DNA from: Aeromonas veronii
GTDB lineage: Bacteria > Pseudomonadota > Gammaproteobacteria > Enterobacterales > Aeromonadaceae
Direction of reading: 5' to 3'
Assembly (NCBI GenBank): GCA_041319085.1
Contig: CP101033.1
Coordinates: 2,196,501 to 2,260,500 of the forward strand
Length of the DNA: 64,000 bases
Notes under the pieces: generated by a model
Database searches by the model: none
Told to the model about the DNA's origin: nothing
The model's input: only the letters and a program-made list of their open reading frames with translations
Program-made: the position numbers and the translations under genes
In this document: positions 34,636 to 44,525 of the stretch, piece after piece
Numbering within the stretch: the stretch's first letter is position 1
How the letters are laid out: every line of letters starts with the position of its first letter

Positions 34636-35847
34636 TCAGCCTTTGAACTTGCTGAACACCAGAGAGGCGTTGGTACCGCCAAAGCCGAAGCTGTTGGACA
34701 TAACGGTGTTGAGTTCGGCCGCTTCGTACTCGCGCACGATGGGCAGACCTTCAGCCTTTTCGTCCAGGGTCTCGATGTTGATGCTGGGGGCGATAAAGCC
34801 GTGTTCCATCATCAGCAGGGAGTAGACAGCCTCGTGCACGCCCGCAGCGCCCAGCGCATGGCCGGTCATCGCCTTGGTGGCAGAGATCTTGGGACCGTTG
34901 GTGCCAAACAGAGTCTGGATAGCTTCCAGCTCTTTGGTATCACCGACCGGAGTGGAGGTGCCGTGGGTGTTGATGTAATCAACCTTGCCCACACCCTGCA
35001 TCGCCATCTTCATGCAACGCACCGCGCCTTCACCGCTCGGCGCGACCATGTCGTAGCCATCGGAGGTGGCACCGTAACCGGTCAGCTCGGCATAGATGTG
35101 AGCACCTCGAGCCAGCGCATGTTCCAGCTCTTCGATCACCAGGATGCCGCCGCCACCGGAAATAACGAAACCGTCGCGGTTCGCATCATAGGTACGGGAC
35201 GCTTTTTCCGGTGTGTCGTTGTACTTGGTGGAGAGGGCGCCCATAGCGTCAAACTGGATGGTAGAGGACCAGTCCAGCTCTTCACCGCCACCCGCGAAGA
35301 CCACATCCTGTTTGCCAAGCTGGATCAGCTCAAGCGCGTGACCGATGCAATGAGCAGAGGTGGCGCAAGCTGAGCTTATGGAGTAGTTGACCCCCTTGAT
35401 CTGGAACGGGGTCGCCAGGCAGGCAGAGGTGGTGGAAGACATGGTGCGCGGCACCATGTAAGGGCCCACACGCTTGACTCCTTTCTCGCGGGCGATGTCT
35501 ACAGATTCCGAGGTGTTCTTGCCGGAGGCACCACCTGAACCGACCACCAAGCCGGTACGCTCATTGGAGACCTGATCTTCCGCCAGTCCGGCATCTTCAA
35601 TGGCTTGCTGCATGGAGAGGTAGGCGTAGGCCGCAGCGTCACCCATGAAACGCATGACTTTACGGTCGATCAGTTCAGACGGATCGAGTTTGATGTTACC
35701 CCAGACACGGCTGCGCAGGTTGTGCTGCTCGAACTGCTCGGAATAGGTGATGCCGGATTTACCTGCTTTCAGGGAGGCCAGCACTTCTTCCTTGTTGTTG
35801 CCGATACTGGAGATGACGCCGATACCGGTGATCACTGCTCTTCTCAT
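34636..35847 (-). CDS. fabB: Beta-ketoacyl-ACP synthase I (FabB)
   Basis: A 403-residue condensing enzyme of fatty-acid elongation, needed for unsaturated fatty acids. The active-site cysteine lies in [16 protein letters not shown], the two histidines in [12 protein letters not shown] and [17 protein letters not shown], and the glycine-rich end is [14 protein letters not shown]. The ATG at 35847 gives [10 protein letters not shown] as in E. coli (406 residues). A longer frame upstream overlaps the divergent mnmC start and is not credible. FadR from this same window is a likely activator by family knowledge; I did not identify its site. Confidence 0.97.
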   Translation of the reverse strand: MRRAVITGIGVISSIGNNKEEVLASLKAGKSGITYSEQFEQHNLRSRVWGNIKLDPSELIDRKVMRFMGDAAAYAYLSMQQAIEDAGLAEDQVSNERTGLVVGSGGASGKNTSESVDIAREKGVKRVGPYMVPRTMSSTTSACLATPFQIKGVNYSISSACATSAHCIGHALELIQLGKQDVVFAGGGEELDWSSTIQFDAMGALSTKYNDTPEKASRTYDANRDGFVISGGGGILVIEELEHALARGAHIYAELTGYGATSDGYDMVAPSGEGAVRCMKMAMQGVGKVDYINTHGTSTPVGDTKELEAIQTLFGTNGPKISATKAMTGHALGAAGVHEAVYSLLMMEHGFIAPSINIETLDEKAEGLPIVREYEAAELNTVMSNSFGFGGTNASLVFSKFKG

Positions 35848-35958
35848 TAATTCATCTCGTCTGGAAAAACTGGCGCCAAGTCTACCCGCTTTCGGCTGCC
35901 AAACTGGTCTGCTTTCACGTAGAATGCCCGCGATTTTGTGACGCGAGCCGAGGAAAAC

Positions 35959-37956
35959 GTGAGTCAAACATCCTTACATCATGCCCGATTGGATTGGAAT
36001 GAGGCGGGAAATCCAATCTCCTGTGACTTCGGGGATGTGTACTTTTCCAATAATAACGGTCTAAGTGAAACCCGCTACGTCTTTTTGCAGCAAAACCGGC
36101 TACCTGCGCGATTTTCGCACCACGATAGTGACAGTTTCGTGATAGGTGAAACAGGTTTCGGCACCGGTCTTAACTTTCTGGCGACAATGCAAGCGTTCCT
36201 GGAACAGGCGCCCCAATCCGGTAACGGCTCCCGTCTGCACTTCATCAGTTTCGAGAAGTACCCCCTGACCCAGTGCGATCTGCGCAAGGCGCTGGCCGCT
36301 TGGCCCGAACTTGGCCACTTGAGCCAGGATCTTATCTCTCAGTGGCCGCTGCCGGTATCCGGCTGCCACCGCCTGCACTTTGCGGGCGGTCGCGTTCGCC
36401 TCGATCTCTGGTTCGGCGACATCAAGGATATGCTGCCGCTGGTACCGCACCGGACAGAGGGTCTGATCGATGCCTGGTATCTGGATGGTTTTGCCCCGGC
36501 CAAGAACCCCGAGATGTGGACCCAAGCGCTGTTTGATAGCTTGGCCCGTCTCGCTCGCAACAATGCGACCATCTCCACCTTTACCTGCGCCGGTTTTGTG
36601 CGCCGCGGTCTGATTGCCGCCGGTTTTGCCATGAAAAAAACCAAGGGCCACGGCACCAAGTGGGCCATGTTGATCGGTGAGCGCTGTGACAAGGTTCCCG
36701 CGCAGACGATCGCCAACCATTATGCGCGTCCGGCAGGCAGGGATGGCGAAGTGGTGATCATCGGCGGCGGCATCGCCTCGGCCATGACGGCGCTCTCTCT
36801 GGTGGAGCGGGGTCGCAAGGTGACGTTGCTGTGTGCAGATGACGAACCGGCCACCGGCGCCTCCGGCAACCGCCAAGGGGCGCTCTATCCACTGCTCAAT
36901 GGTGAGCACGATGCGCTGTCACGCTTCTATTCGCTCGCCTTTGGCTATGCCCGCCAACGGCTGCTGGCGTTGGCCGAACGCCATCCTATCGCTTTCGAAT
37001 TATGCGGAGTGACCCAGCTCGGTTATGACGAAAAATCGGCAGCCAAGTTGGCGAAAATGAGCCAGGGCCCCTTCCCGTCCGAACTGATGCATCCCCTCTC
37101 TACAGCAGAGGTAGAGCAGGTGGTTGACCTGCCCTGCGGCCACAGCGGCGTCAGTTACCCGCTGGGTGGCTGGCTCTGTCCGGCCGATCTCACCCGCGCA
37201 GCCATCAAGGAAGCGCAAGCCAGTGGGCTGCTGGAGGTCGTGTTCAACACCGAGGTGGTTGCCATTGCCGAACAGGTGGATGGCTGGCAGGTCGAGAGCC
37301 GTGACGGACGCCGCTGGCAGGCCCCCAATCTGGTGGTCGCTGCCGGTCACCAGTTGCCAGCATTGCTCCCCTTTGCCGAGCTGCCGCTCTATCCGGTGCG
37401 CGGTCAGGTGAGCCATGTGCCGACCACTGCCAGCTTGCGTCAGCTCAAGACCGTGCTCTGCTACGATGGCTACCTCACGCCGATGCACAACGATCAGCAC
37501 TGCATCGGTGCCAGTTATGGCCGTAACCAGAGCAGCCTTGAGTTTCGTGCCGAGGAACAGATCCAGAATCAGGTGCGGCTGCAAGCCTGCCTGCCGGAGC
37601 AAACCTGGCCCGCCGAAGTGGATGTGAGCGGCAACGAGGCACGCGTAGGGGTGCGTTGTGCCAGCCGGGATCACCTGCCGGTGGTGGGACCAGTGGCCAG
37701 ATTGGCAGGGCTGGCGGATCACTATGCGGATCTGCAGCATGATCAGCACAACGCCCAGCCACTGCCCCTTCACCCCGGCCTCTATGTGCTGGGTGCGCTC
37801 GGCTCGCGGGGTCTCTGCTCGGCGCCGCTGTGTGGCGAGCTGCTCGCCAGCGAAATCTGCGGCGATCCCCTGCCGCTGGCCGCCGATCTGCTGGAGGCGA
37901 TCCACCCTGCCCGCTACTGGGTACGCAGACTGCGCAAGGGCAAGGCGCTGGGGTAG
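35959..37956 (+). CDS. mnmC: Bifunctional tRNA mnm5s2U synthesis enzyme MnmC
   Basis: A 665-residue fusion that finishes the wobble-uridine modification after MnmE/MnmG. The N-terminal SAM methyltransferase (about 1-245) shows [20 protein letters not shown] and [17 protein letters not shown]. The C-terminal FAD oxidoreductase (about 265-660) starts [20 protein letters not shown] and holds [14 protein letters not shown] and [16 protein letters not shown] choose the GTG at 35959 because CGAGGA lies 5-6 bases upstream; the GTG at 35938 has no such site. Divergent from fabB, as in E. coli. Confidence 0.95.
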   Translation: MSQTSLHHARLDWNEAGNPISCDFGDVYFSNNNGLSETRYVFLQQNRLPARFSHHDSDSFVIGETGFGTGLNFLATMQAFLEQAPQSGNGSRLHFISFEKYPLTQCDLRKALAAWPELGHLSQDLISQWPLPVSGCHRLHFAGGRVRLDLWFGDIKDMLPLVPHRTEGLIDAWYLDGFAPAKNPEMWTQALFDSLARLARNNATISTFTCAGFVRRGLIAAGFAMKKTKGHGTKWAMLIGERCDKVPAQTIANHYARPAGRDGEVVIIGGGIASAMTALSLVERGRKVTLLCADDEPATGASGNRQGALYPLLNGEHDALSRFYSLAFGYARQRLLALAERHPIAFELCGVTQLGYDEKSAAKLAKMSQGPFPSELMHPLSTAEVEQVVDLPCGHSGVSYPLGGWLCPADLTRAAIKEAQASGLLEVVFNTEVVAIAEQVDGWQVESRDGRRWQAPNLVVAAGHQLPALLPFAELPLYPVRGQVSHVPTTASLRQLKTVLCYDGYLTPMHNDQHCIGASYGRNQSSLEFRAEEQIQNQVRLQACLPEQTWPAEVDVSGNEARVGVRCASRDHLPVVGPVARLAGLADHYADLQHDQHNAQPLPLHPGLYVLGALGSRGLCSAPLCGELLASEICGDPLPLAADLLEAIHPARYWVRRLRKGKALG

Positions 37957-38095
37957 ATAGGACGCATCACTCGCGAGATCCACAGCGATAGGTATCCCTT
38001 GAATCGCGCTGTTTGGCGATAAAACAAGCCGCTCGAACGAAGCGCAGCCATGTCTATTTCAGTTGGTTGCCGCTATATAGCCAACCGCTGTCAGC

Positions 38096-38124
38096 AAAAA
38101 GGCGCATCCGAAAGGATGCGCCTT
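38096..38124 (-). terminator. Terminator of the fumarase gene
   Basis: AAGGCGCATCC / GGATGCGCCTT stem with a GAAA loop; read on the minus strand it ends in TTTTT. Confidence 0.75.
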
Positions 38125-38167
38125 GGTCAGATAACAGCGGCCGCTAGACGATCGCGCTGACAGTCAC

Positions 38168-39694
38168 TCAGGAGGAGAGTTTGCCGTCCAGCTCGGCAAT
38201 CTTGGCAGACCAGTAGGCCGGGCCAGTTTCGTGGATATTGTTGCCTTCGGAGTCGACCGCCACGGTCACCGGCATATCTTCCACATCAAACTCGTAGATC
38301 GCTTCCATACCGAGATCGGCAAAGGCCACTACGCGGGCCTTCTTGATGGCTTTTGCCACCAGATAGGCGGCGCCGCCCACCGCCATCAGATAGACGGCCT
38401 TGTGCTGCTTGATGCTCTCGACGGTTTTCGGGCCACGTTCGGATTTGCCGATCATGCCGATAAGGCCGGTGTCACCCAGCATCATATCGGTGAACTTGTC
38501 CATCCGGGTGGAGGTGGTGGGGCCTGCCGGGCCAACCACTTCGTCACGCACCGCATCGACCGGGCCAACGTAATAAATAAAGCGGTTGGTGAAATCGACC
38601 CCTTCCGGCAACCCTTCGCCATTTTTCAGCATGTCGGCAATGCGCTTGTGAGCGGCATCGCGACCGGTAAGGATCTTGCCGGAGAGCAGCACGGTATCGC
38701 CGCTCTTCCAGCTGGCCAGCTCGGCCTTGGTGATGCCATCAACGTTGACGCGGCGCACGTTGCCACCCGCTTCACGGGTGATTTCCGGCCAGTCGCTCAG
38801 TTTCGGCGGAGTCAGTTCGGCGGGGCCTGAGCCATCCAGTTCGAAGTGAACGTGACGAGTCGCGGCGCAGTTGGGGATCATCACCACCGGCTTGGAGGCC
38901 GCGTGAGTCGGCGCAGATTTCACCTTCACATCCAGCACGGTAGTCAGGCCGCCCAGGCCCTGGGCACCGATCCCCAGCTTGTTGACCTTGTCGTAGAGCT
39001 CGACCCGCAGCTTCTCTTCGGTGGTCTTTGGACCACGGGCGATCAGCTCCTGAATGTCGATGTGCTCCATCAGGGCCTCTTTGGCCAGTACCGCCGCTTT
39101 CTCGGCGGTACCGCCGATGCCGATGCCCAGCATGCCGGGCGGGCACCAGCCTGCGCCCATGGTCGGCACGGTTTTCAGCACCCACTCGACGATATCGTCA
39201 GAGGGGTTGAGCATCACCATCTTGGATTTGTTCTCGGAGCCGCCGCCTTTGGCCGCGATGCTCACTTCCACCTTGTTGCCGGGGATCATGTCGATATGGA
39301 CCACGGCAGGGGCGTTGTCTTTGGTGTTTTTGCGACTGCCGGCCGGATCGGCCAGCACGGAGGCGCGCAGCGGGTTGTCAGGATTGGTGTAGGCACGACG
39401 GGTCCCTTCATCCACCATCTCCTGCACTGTCATGTCGCTGTCCCACTGGACTTGCATGCCGATCTTGACGAAACAGGTCACGATGCCGGTGTCCTGACAG
39501 AGCGGACGATGACCTTCGGCGGACATGCGGGAGTTGATCAGGATCTGGGCCAGCGCATCTTTGGCGGCCGGGTTAGCCTCGCGGTCATACGCCGCTTTGG
39601 CAGCCTGAACAAAATCCAACGGGTGGTAATAGGAGATGTACTGGAGGGCATCTGCGATAGAATCGATGAAATCCTGTTTTTTTATAATGCTCAT
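38168..39694 (-). CDS. fumA: Class I (iron-sulfur) fumarate hydratase
   Basis: A 508-residue fused-type class I fumarase, combining the alpha (N-terminal) and beta (C-terminal) parts. It converts fumarate and L-malate in the TCA cycle using a [4Fe-4S] cluster. Conserved stretches include HRPLCQDTGIVTCFVKIG, GAGWCPPGMLGIGIGGTAEK, PNCAATRHVHFELDGSGP and VGPAGPTTSTRMDKFTDMM. GAGGATG before the ATG at 39694 sets the start; an upstream ATG adds 28 unrelated residues. It is somewhat shorter than E. coli FumA (548), so the exact subfamily name is less certain than the reaction. Confidence 0.9.
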   Translation of the reverse strand: MSIIKKQDFIDSIADALQYISYYHPLDFVQAAKAAYDREANPAAKDALAQILINSRMSAEGHRPLCQDTGIVTCFVKIGMQVQWDSDMTVQEMVDEGTRRAYTNPDNPLRASVLADPAGSRKNTKDNAPAVVHIDMIPGNKVEVSIAAKGGGSENKSKMVMLNPSDDIVEWVLKTVPTMGAGWCPPGMLGIGIGGTAEKAAVLAKEALMEHIDIQELIARGPKTTEEKLRVELYDKVNKLGIGAQGLGGLTTVLDVKVKSAPTHAASKPVVMIPNCAATRHVHFELDGSGPAELTPPKLSDWPEITREAGGNVRRVNVDGITKAELASWKSGDTVLLSGKILTGRDAAHKRIADMLKNGEGLPEGVDFTNRFIYYVGPVDAVRDEVVGPAGPTTSTRMDKFTDMMLGDTGLIGMIGKSERGPKTVESIKQHKAVYLMAVGGAAYLVAKAIKKARVVAFADLGMEAIYEFDVEDMPVTVAVDSEGNNIHETGPAYWSAKIAELDGKLSS

Positions 39695-39901
39695 ATCATC
39701 CTCACTGGTCCTTATCTCTGCCACGAAGCAGAGCAAGGGCTTCCATATGATGGGCCGTGCTGACGTGATGGCTAGCAACGATCAACCAGCAAAAAACAAA
39801 CGACACGGCAGTTTTTTCTTAAGTCACCGATACCTATGATACGCTTGCCCACCAGCACCGACTAGGGTTCGGAAACTAAACTGTTGCCTGTGTAACATAA
39901 A

Positions 39902-41272
39902 ATGACGCCAACACTGCATATCCATCATCTCGGCCATCGTGCTGAACTCCATCAGCTTTTTGCCCGCCTGCAACATCAGCCGTGGGCCATGTTGCTGGAA
40001 TCAGCGGGACCACTCGGCGCCGACAACGGCTTTGATATCATCAGCGCCGATCCGCTGGCCACCCTCGAAACCCGTGGCCAGGTCACCACTCTGCGTGTCG
40101 GGGTGAATATCAGCGAACACAGCGAAGATCCCCTCACCCTGCTGGCTCGCACCCAGCAACAACTGCTGGGGGAATTGGATCTGTGCGCAACTCACCTCCC
40201 CTTTATTGCCGGCGCCCTCGGTCTGTTTGGCTATGATCTGGGCCGCCGCTTCGAGCGACTGCCGGTGCAGGCCGCCGCCGATATCGGGGTGCCGGACATG
40301 GCGGTGGGCATCTACGACTGGGCGCTGCTGCGCAATGTAGCGAGCGGTGACTGGCAGCTGGTGCACTGGGGGGATGAAGCGGGCCTTGCCAAGCGGCTGG
40401 CCTGGCTCGACCAGCAACAGGCCAACCCGCGCGCCCCCTTCGCCTTGCAGGGGCCGTGGCAGAGCAATATGAGCCGCGCCGAATATGGCGAGAAGTTTGC
40501 CCGCATTCAGGCCTACCTCGCGGCAGGGGATTGCTATCAGATCAACCTGACCCAGCGTTTCAGCGCCCCCTATCAGGGGGATGAGTGGCAGGCCTATTGC
40601 CTGCTAGCCAGCGCCAACAAGGCCCCCTTCTCGGCCTTTATCCGCTTGCCGGACAGTGCGCTACTGAGCCTCTCTCCCGAGCGGTTCCTGCTGCTCGATG
40701 GCCGCCATATCGAAACCAAGCCCATCAAGGGCACTCGCCCTCGCCATCCTGATCCGGCTACCGATCGGCAAGTCGCACTGGAGCTGGCCCGGGCCGACAA
40801 GGACAGATCAGAAAATCTGATGATCGTGGATCTGCTGCGCAACGACATCGGTCGGGTCAGCCGGCCCGGCTCGGTCAGCGTGCCTCATCTCTTTGCGGTG
40901 GAGTCGTTTCCAGCGGTACATCATCTGGTCTCCACTATCCATGGTGAGCTGGATGCACGCTGGCAAGGGGTCGATCTGCTGCGTGCCTGTTTCCCGGGAG
41001 GCTCTATCACCGGCGCCCCCAAGATCCGCGCCATGGCGATCATCGAAGAGCTGGAGCCCCAACGCCGCAATGCCTATTGCGGCAGCATCGGCTATCTCAG
41101 CCAGCACGGCCGGATGGATACCAGTATCTGTATTCGCACCCTGATCGCCGAAGCAGGTCGCCTGCACTGCTGGGCCGGTGGCGGCATCATCGCCGACTCA
41201 GATGCCGACAGCGAATATCAGGAGACCTATGACAAGATCGCCCGTATCCTGCCCCCCCTCTCGGCACTGTAG
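39902..41272 (+). CDS. pabB: Aminodeoxychorismate synthase component I
   Basis: A 456-residue chorismate-utilising enzyme that makes 4-amino-4-deoxychorismate for folate with PabA-derived ammonia. The catalytic block shows CYQINLTQRF, the PabB signature ETKPIKGTRPRHPDPATD (lysine in PIKGT), SENLMIVDLLRND and FPGGSITGAPKIRAM. The ribosome site is weak. It is followed 41 bases later by nudL, probably in one transcript, as pabB-nudL (yeaB) in E. coli. Confidence 0.95.
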   Translation: MTPTLHIHHLGHRAELHQLFARLQHQPWAMLLESAGPLGADNGFDIISADPLATLETRGQVTTLRVGVNISEHSEDPLTLLARTQQQLLGELDLCATHLPFIAGALGLFGYDLGRRFERLPVQAAADIGVPDMAVGIYDWALLRNVASGDWQLVHWGDEAGLAKRLAWLDQQQANPRAPFALQGPWQSNMSRAEYGEKFARIQAYLAAGDCYQINLTQRFSAPYQGDEWQAYCLLASANKAPFSAFIRLPDSALLSLSPERFLLLDGRHIETKPIKGTRPRHPDPATDRQVALELARADKDRSENLMIVDLLRNDIGRVSRPGSVSVPHLFAVESFPAVHHLVSTIHGELDARWQGVDLLRACFPGGSITGAPKIRAMAIIEELEPQRRNAYCGSIGYLSQHGRMDTSICIRTLIAEAGRLHCWAGGGIIADSDADSEYQETYDKIARILPPLSAL

Positions 41273-41313
41273 CCGTCCCCACTATCAGGCAACGCACAGG
41301 AGAGCTCCCTGCC

Positions 41314-41880
41314 ATGGATCGCCACGAACTGCTGACCCGCTTCCTGTTGCAGCAACCCGCCCCGGCCCATCGCCTCGCCATTGGCGGGCTCAGCCCGGCG
41401 GCGGTGTTGATCCCGGTGGTGATGCGCGATGAGGGGCTCAGCGTGTTACTGACTCGGCGTAGCCCCCGGCTGCGCCATCATGGGGGACAGATCAGCTTCC
41501 CCGGCGGGCGACAGGATCCCGGCGACGAAAACCTGATTGCCACGGCGCTGCGGGAGACCGAAGAGGAGCTCGGCATTCCGGCCCGCCTGATTGAAGTGAT
41601 CGGCACCCTCAACCCGCTCAATACGGTGTCACGATTCGAGGTACTGCCGGTACTGGGGCTACTCGATGGCAACTATCCCCTCATTTTGAGCCCGGATGAG
41701 GTGGATCACGCCTTCGAAGTGCCGCTGACCCATCTGCTGGATCGGCGCAACCACATCCCCCTGACCCTTGCCAGAGGGGGAAAACAGCACACCATCTACT
41801 GGATCCCCTGGCAACAACACTTTATCTGGGGGGCCACCGCCAGCATGATCAACCAACTAGCCCAGCATCTTGCGAGATAA
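41314..41880 (+). CDS. nudL: CoA pyrophosphatase NudL (Nudix hydrolase)
   Basis: A 188-residue Nudix protein. The Nudix box reads GGRQDPGDENLIATALRETE and continues EELGI, fitting G-x5-E-x7-RE-U-x-EE-x-GU. The UPF0035-type stretch TRRSPRLRHHGGQISFPGG just before it marks the CoA/acyl-CoA pyrophosphatase branch. A GGAGAG ribosome site lies upstream. Co-location with pabB is as in E. coli. Confidence 0.92.
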   Translation: MDRHELLTRFLLQQPAPAHRLAIGGLSPAAVLIPVVMRDEGLSVLLTRRSPRLRHHGGQISFPGGRQDPGDENLIATALRETEEELGIPARLIEVIGTLNPLNTVSRFEVLPVLGLLDGNYPLILSPDEVDHAFEVPLTHLLDRRNHIPLTLARGGKQHTIYWIPWQQHFIWGATASMINQLAQHLAR

Positions 41881-42096
41881 CAATTTAGCCACAGTTGGTC
41901 GTGCGATATTTAATCATTAACACTAAAATAACGTGCCAATCGCTAAACAAAAATTGAAATTTTCTTGTTTTGATCACATTTTCATAAGGAAGTGTGGTTT
42001 TTCGTGCCATAAATATGAATCTGGTCAACATTCTTGATTAAAAAAACCGTATCCTTGCCTCGACTTAACAAGAACCACACATTCGGGGTGAGATAC

Positions 42097-43395
42097 ATGT
42101 CAAACACAATCACTGGCACACAAGGAGTTGCGCCGTCAACAGAGCAAGGAACCCGCTCTACTAACGCTTCCCGTTGGGAAAAACGCGACTCTACTTGGGT
42201 CATCAGTCTGTTCGGCACCGCCGTGGGCGCAGGCATCCTGTTCCTGCCGATCAACGCGGGCATGGGCGGCTTCTGGCCGCTGGTGGTCATGGCACTGCTG
42301 GTTGGCCCCATGACCTATCTGGCCCACCGTGGTCTGGCCCGCTTCGTGCTTTCTTCCAAGAAGCCCAATGCGGACATCACCGAAGTCGTAGAAGAGCACT
42401 TTGGTGTGGGCGCCGGTAAACTCATCACCCTGCTCTACTTCTTCGCCATCTACCCCATCGTGCTAATCTACGGCGTTGGCATCACCAACACCGTCGAGAG
42501 CTTCATGGTCAACCAGTTGCAGATGACGGCCCCGCCGCGCTGGATCCTTTCCATCGTGCTGATCATGGGCATGATGTCGGTGATGCTCGCTGGTGAAAAG
42601 CTGATGCTGAAAGTGACCGAGTTCCTGGTTTACCCGCTCATCGTCATTCTGGCCGGTATCTCTTTGTACCTGATCCCTGACTGGACCGGTGCCGCGCTGG
42701 AGCAAGTACCCTCTGCCAAGGATTTCGCCACTACCCTGTGGCTGACCATCCCGGTACTGGTGTTTTCCTTCAACCACAGCCCGGCCATCTCCAGCTTCTC
42801 CCTGGCCCAACGCCGCGAGCACGGTGAGCGTGCTGTCGAGAAAACCGATGCCATCCTCAAGCGCACCGCCATGGTACTGCTGGGCTTCGTGATGTTCTTC
42901 GTCTTCTCCTGCGTGATGAGCCTGACACCGGCCCAGCTGGCTGAAGCCAAGGCCCAGAACATCGCAGTGCTCTCCTACCTGGCGAACCAGCATGCCAGCC
43001 CGCTCATCTCCTACTTTGGTCCGCTGGTTGCATTCGTGGCCATCGTCTCCTCCTTCTTCGGTCACTATCTGGGTGCCCGTGAAGGTCTGAAAGGGATGAT
43101 CCAGCAGAACATGCGCAACTCCGGCAAAGAGCCGAATGCCAAGAAGATCGAGATGTTCATCATCGCCTTCTTTATCCTGACCCTGTGGGGCACCGCCGTG
43201 GCCAACCCCTCCATCCTGGGCATGATTGAATCCTTGGGCGGCCCAGTCATTGCGACCATCCTGTTCATCATGCCGATGTACGCCATCAAGCGCGTACCGG
43301 CTATGGCGAAATATCAGGGTCAGATCAGCAACGTCTTTGTGGCCGTAATGGGGATGATCGCTATCTCCGCCATCCTGTTCCAGCTGATTGGTTAA
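42097..43395 (+). CDS. sdaC: Serine/threonine:H+ symporter, SdaC type
   Basis: A 432-residue HAAAP-family amino-acid permease with 11 membrane segments, closely following E. coli Sda[54 protein letters not shown] and [17 protein letters not shown]. It imports L-serine with protons; the paralog TdcC (threonine/serine) is the alternative. The ATG at 42097 has GGGGTGAG upstream. It stands alone, without an adjacent serine deaminase, and is closed by a strong terminator. Confidence 0.88.
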   Translation: MSNTITGTQGVAPSTEQGTRSTNASRWEKRDSTWVISLFGTAVGAGILFLPINAGMGGFWPLVVMALLVGPMTYLAHRGLARFVLSSKKPNADITEVVEEHFGVGAGKLITLLYFFAIYPIVLIYGVGITNTVESFMVNQLQMTAPPRWILSIVLIMGMMSVMLAGEKLMLKVTEFLVYPLIVILAGISLYLIPDWTGAALEQVPSAKDFATTLWLTIPVLVFSFNHSPAISSFSLAQRREHGERAVEKTDAILKRTAMVLLGFVMFFVFSCVMSLTPAQLAEAKAQNIAVLSYLANQHASPLISYFGPLVAFVAIVSSFFGHYLGAREGLKGMIQQNMRNSGKEPNAKKIEMFIIAFFILTLWGTAVANPSILGMIESLGGPVIATILFIMPMYAIKRVPAMAKYQGQISNVFVAVMGMIAISAILFQLIG

Positions 43396-43412
43396 TCCCT
43401 GCCGCTGAACAC

Positions 43413-43445
43413 AGCCAGCCGATGATTCGGCTGGCTTTTTTATTT
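43413..43445 (+). terminator. Terminator of sdaC
   Basis: AGCCAGCCGA / TCGGCTGGCT stem followed by TTTTTTATTT. Confidence 0.88.
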
Positions 43446-43686
43446 CCGCTACATCCCCATCCGCCATGTTAACCCAGCGTCCTCTTTGGACCTCCCCGCC
43501 CGACGATCACAACCACCGGTCTCATATCAAGAGGACATGGTCAAACAGGATTGGCTGCGCGCAGTGATTCATGCCGGCATCTGACCGCGGATTATCCCCT
43601 CTCTGCCACGTGATATACGTGAAGCCCCTGTCGATGAAAGGCGCCCTTTTTCGGGGGTGACGAAGCCTCTCCCGTCCCTCGTCATA

Positions 43687-43702
43687 AGTGACGAATATCA
43701 CA
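43687..43702. promoter_or_regulatory. CRP-like site upstream of hycB
   Basis: AGTGA-CGAATA-TCACA differs from the CRP core TGTGA-N6-TCACA in one position; flanks AAG/CTT extend the symmetry. Confidence 0.5.
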
Positions 43703-43799
43703 CTTCGACACAGTTAGACCCGCTCACCACGGTGCAGCATGAGACTTAAATCTCTTTTAAAACATAATCTTGACGGCCATTTCAGGTCGATAATCATTA

Positions 43800-43815
43800 T
43801 GGCCCGTATTTTGCC
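43800..43815 (+). promoter_or_regulatory. Sigma-54 promoter of the hyc operon
   Basis: TGGCCCG-TATT-TTGCC fits the -24/-12 consensus TGGCACG-N4-TTGCA, with GG and GC spaced exactly. The start would be near 43826, about 35 bases before hycB. FhlA/sigma-54 control is established for E. coli hyc. Confidence 0.75.
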
Positions 43816-43859
43816 AACCTGCTCCTATTCTCTCCGTTCGCGACACGACAAGGTAGGCT

Positions 43860-44525
43860 ATGAACCGCTTCGTTATCGCTGACCCCAAGCTTTGTATCGG
43901 CTGTGGCACCTGTATGGCGGCCTGCAGTGAAGTACACAAGGCGCAAGGTTTGCAGCAAGCCCCCCGTTTAACCGTTATGCGACACGAGCAGGCGACCATG
44001 CCAGTTCAGTGCCGTCACTGTGACGATGCCCCCTGCATCAAGGTGTGCCCGGTCGAGGCAATTCGCCAGACCGGCGATTGCGTGCAGCTCAACGAGTCCC
44101 TCTGCATCGGTTGCAATCTCTGTGCCGTGGCCTGCCCCTTTGGCGCCATCCAGAGCGGCGGCAGCCGTCCGGTGGCCGTGGCCACCAGTTACGACACCTA
44201 TATCCCCTGCTCCATTCGCTCCAGCAACCCCTCCACCTCCGCAGGCCTGCGCTGCTTTGGCGAGGATCTGCTGAGTTGGGAGCCGGGCGTGCGCAGCATC
44301 GCGGTCAAGTGCGACCTGTGCGAATTTCGCACCGACGGGCCAGCCTGCGTCGATGCCTGCCCCTCCCAGGCGCTGAAGCTGGTCAATGACGGCGACACCG
44401 AGCGCGCCGTGCGCATCCGTCGCCAACAAGCGGCCAACACCAACCCGCAAGGGGCATCCGCCTTCTCGGCGCCTGCCACGGCAACCCCTGCATCCGATTT
44501 ATCCACCACAGAGGGAGCCCGCTGA
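43860..44525 (+). CDS. hycB: Formate hydrogenlyase ferredoxin subunit HycB
   Basis: A 221-residue polyferredoxin that carries electrons from formate dehydrogenase H to the hydrogenase. Four 4Fe-4S cysteine sets are visible: LCIGCGTCMAAC, CRHCDDAPCIKVCP, LCIGCNLCAVACP and KCDLCEFRTDGPACVDACP. The start MNRFVIADPKLCIGC is typical of HycB, and the length is close to E. coli (203). The C-terminal 30 residues are low-complexity Ala/Thr. The stop overlaps the hycC start (TGATG). Confidence 0.94.
   Translation: MNRFVIADPKLCIGCGTCMAACSEVHKAQGLQQAPRLTVMRHEQATMPVQCRHCDDAPCIKVCPVEAIRQTGDCVQLNESLCIGCNLCAVACPFGAIQSGGSRPVAVATSYDTYIPCSIRSSNPSTSAGLRCFGEDLLSWEPGVRSIAVKCDLCEFRTDGPACVDACPSQALKLVNDGDTERAVRIRRQQAANTNPQGASAFSAPATATPASDLSTTEGAR

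Larger units (their letters stand above)
43446..43859. other. Regulatory region of the formate hydrogenlyase operon
   Basis: About 410 bases without a gene. It contains an inverted repeat CACGT-GATAT-ACGTG (43606-43620), a CRP-like site (43687-43702) and a sigma-54 promoter (43800-43815). The distance between them is right for an upstream activator such as FhlA. Confidence 0.6.

Noticed and set aside
43538-43585. A 15-codon frame upstream of hycB (ATG at about 43536)
   Set aside because: Very short and its ribosome site is too close to the ATG; no support for a leader peptide.
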